Shown: in pieces, positions 12,483-12,605 of the stretch | Layout: each line of letters opens with the position of its first letter | Numbering within the stretch: the stretch's first letter is position 1 | Source of the DNA: Candidatus Mediterraneibacter gallistercoris | GTDB lineage: Bacteria; Bacillota_A; Clostridia; Lachnospirales; Lachnospiraceae | Assembly: GCA_019119745.1 (NCBI GenBank) | Contig: DWWI01000063.1 | Span: 1-12,605, forward strand | Direction of reading: 5' to 3' | DNA length: 12,605 nucleotides | The notes under the pieces: generated by a model | Told to the model about the DNA's origin: nothing | Databases searched by the model: none | Seen by the model: the letters and a program-made list of their open reading frames with translations, nothing else | Translations under genes and position numbers: made by a program

Positions 12483-12580
12483 CTCTTATTCAGAGCAGTG
12501 GAGATACAAAGGATCTGTGAAGCTGCGGCAACCCCTTACATGGAAGGTGCCAACCTGAGCGAGTGATCGAACAATAAGAG
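12483..12580 (+). ncRNA. SAM-I riboswitch (S-box)
   Basis: The outer P1 helix is CTCTTATT/AATAAGAG (12483-12490 with 12573-12580). Between the arms the S-box landmarks follow in order: CAGAGCAGTGGAG (12491-12503), GATCTGTGAAGCTGCGGCAACC (12512-12533; the GAAGC and GCAACC cores are the key bases) and GGAAGGTGCCAAC (12542-12554), then the closing AGTGATCGAAC stretch. The aptamer is complete; the expression platform and the controlled gene lie right of the window. The target should be a methionine or SAM synthesis or uptake gene, switched off when SAM is plentiful. Confidence 0.95.
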
Positions 12581-12605
12581 GATTGTAGCGATAAATATCG
12601 GCAGT

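Overview
The window looks like chromosomal DNA of a gut-type Lachnospiraceae (Clostridia, Bacillota). This is inferred from strong AGGAGG-type ribosome sites, near-consensus sigma-A promoters, a short-form CstA, a methionine aminopeptidase with an N-terminal SEC-C zinc motif, a DUF1015 gene, an FHA protein with an Arg-rich linker, and preQ1-I and SAM-I riboswitches. I see no phage, plasmid, IS transposase, CRISPR array, tRNA or rRNA. Most genes are core or housekeeping; the unusual signals are RNA leaders, one palindromic intergenic element, and two enzymes with changed active-site residues.

Layout. On the minus strand at the left edge is a partial queT gene (1-392). It sits behind a long leader (393-553) that holds a preQ1-I riboswitch and an extra, unassigned structured RNA. 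Upstream of it, also on the minus strand, is a DnaQ-like 3'-5' exonuclease (612-1307). A divergent promoter region leads to cstA (+, 1547-3034), which converges through a shared long hairpin terminator on a small ferritin-like gene (-, 3130-3561). Next is a coenzyme A module on the plus strand: coaBC (3768-4976), a PanT-like ECF S component (5119-5802) and coaX (5805-6572). Together these suggest pantothenate uptake, phosphorylation, and conversion to 4'-phosphopantetheine. The convergent gap 6573-6785 contains a ~130-bp element with perfect 18-bp terminal inverted repeats. On the minus strand follow a DUF1015 gene (7698-8933) and SEC-C-map (6786-7649), probably co-transcribed.

The right half is on the plus strand. 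It has a membrane-anchored FHA protein (9127-9690) with its own promoter and terminator, a conserved-looking Tyr/Arg-rich protein of unknown function (9841-10305), a shikimate-kinase-fold protein lacking the shikimate-binding arginine (10378-10938), murA (11111-12403), and a SAM-I riboswitch (12483-12580) whose target gene lies beyond the window.

No gene-free stretch exceeds 300 bases; each gap of 140-240 bases is described in the relevant promoter, leader, terminator or repeat entry. The best candidates for something new are the double-structured queT leader, in which an upstream segment is complementary to the preQ1-I aptamer loop, and the 6603-6732 palindrome.
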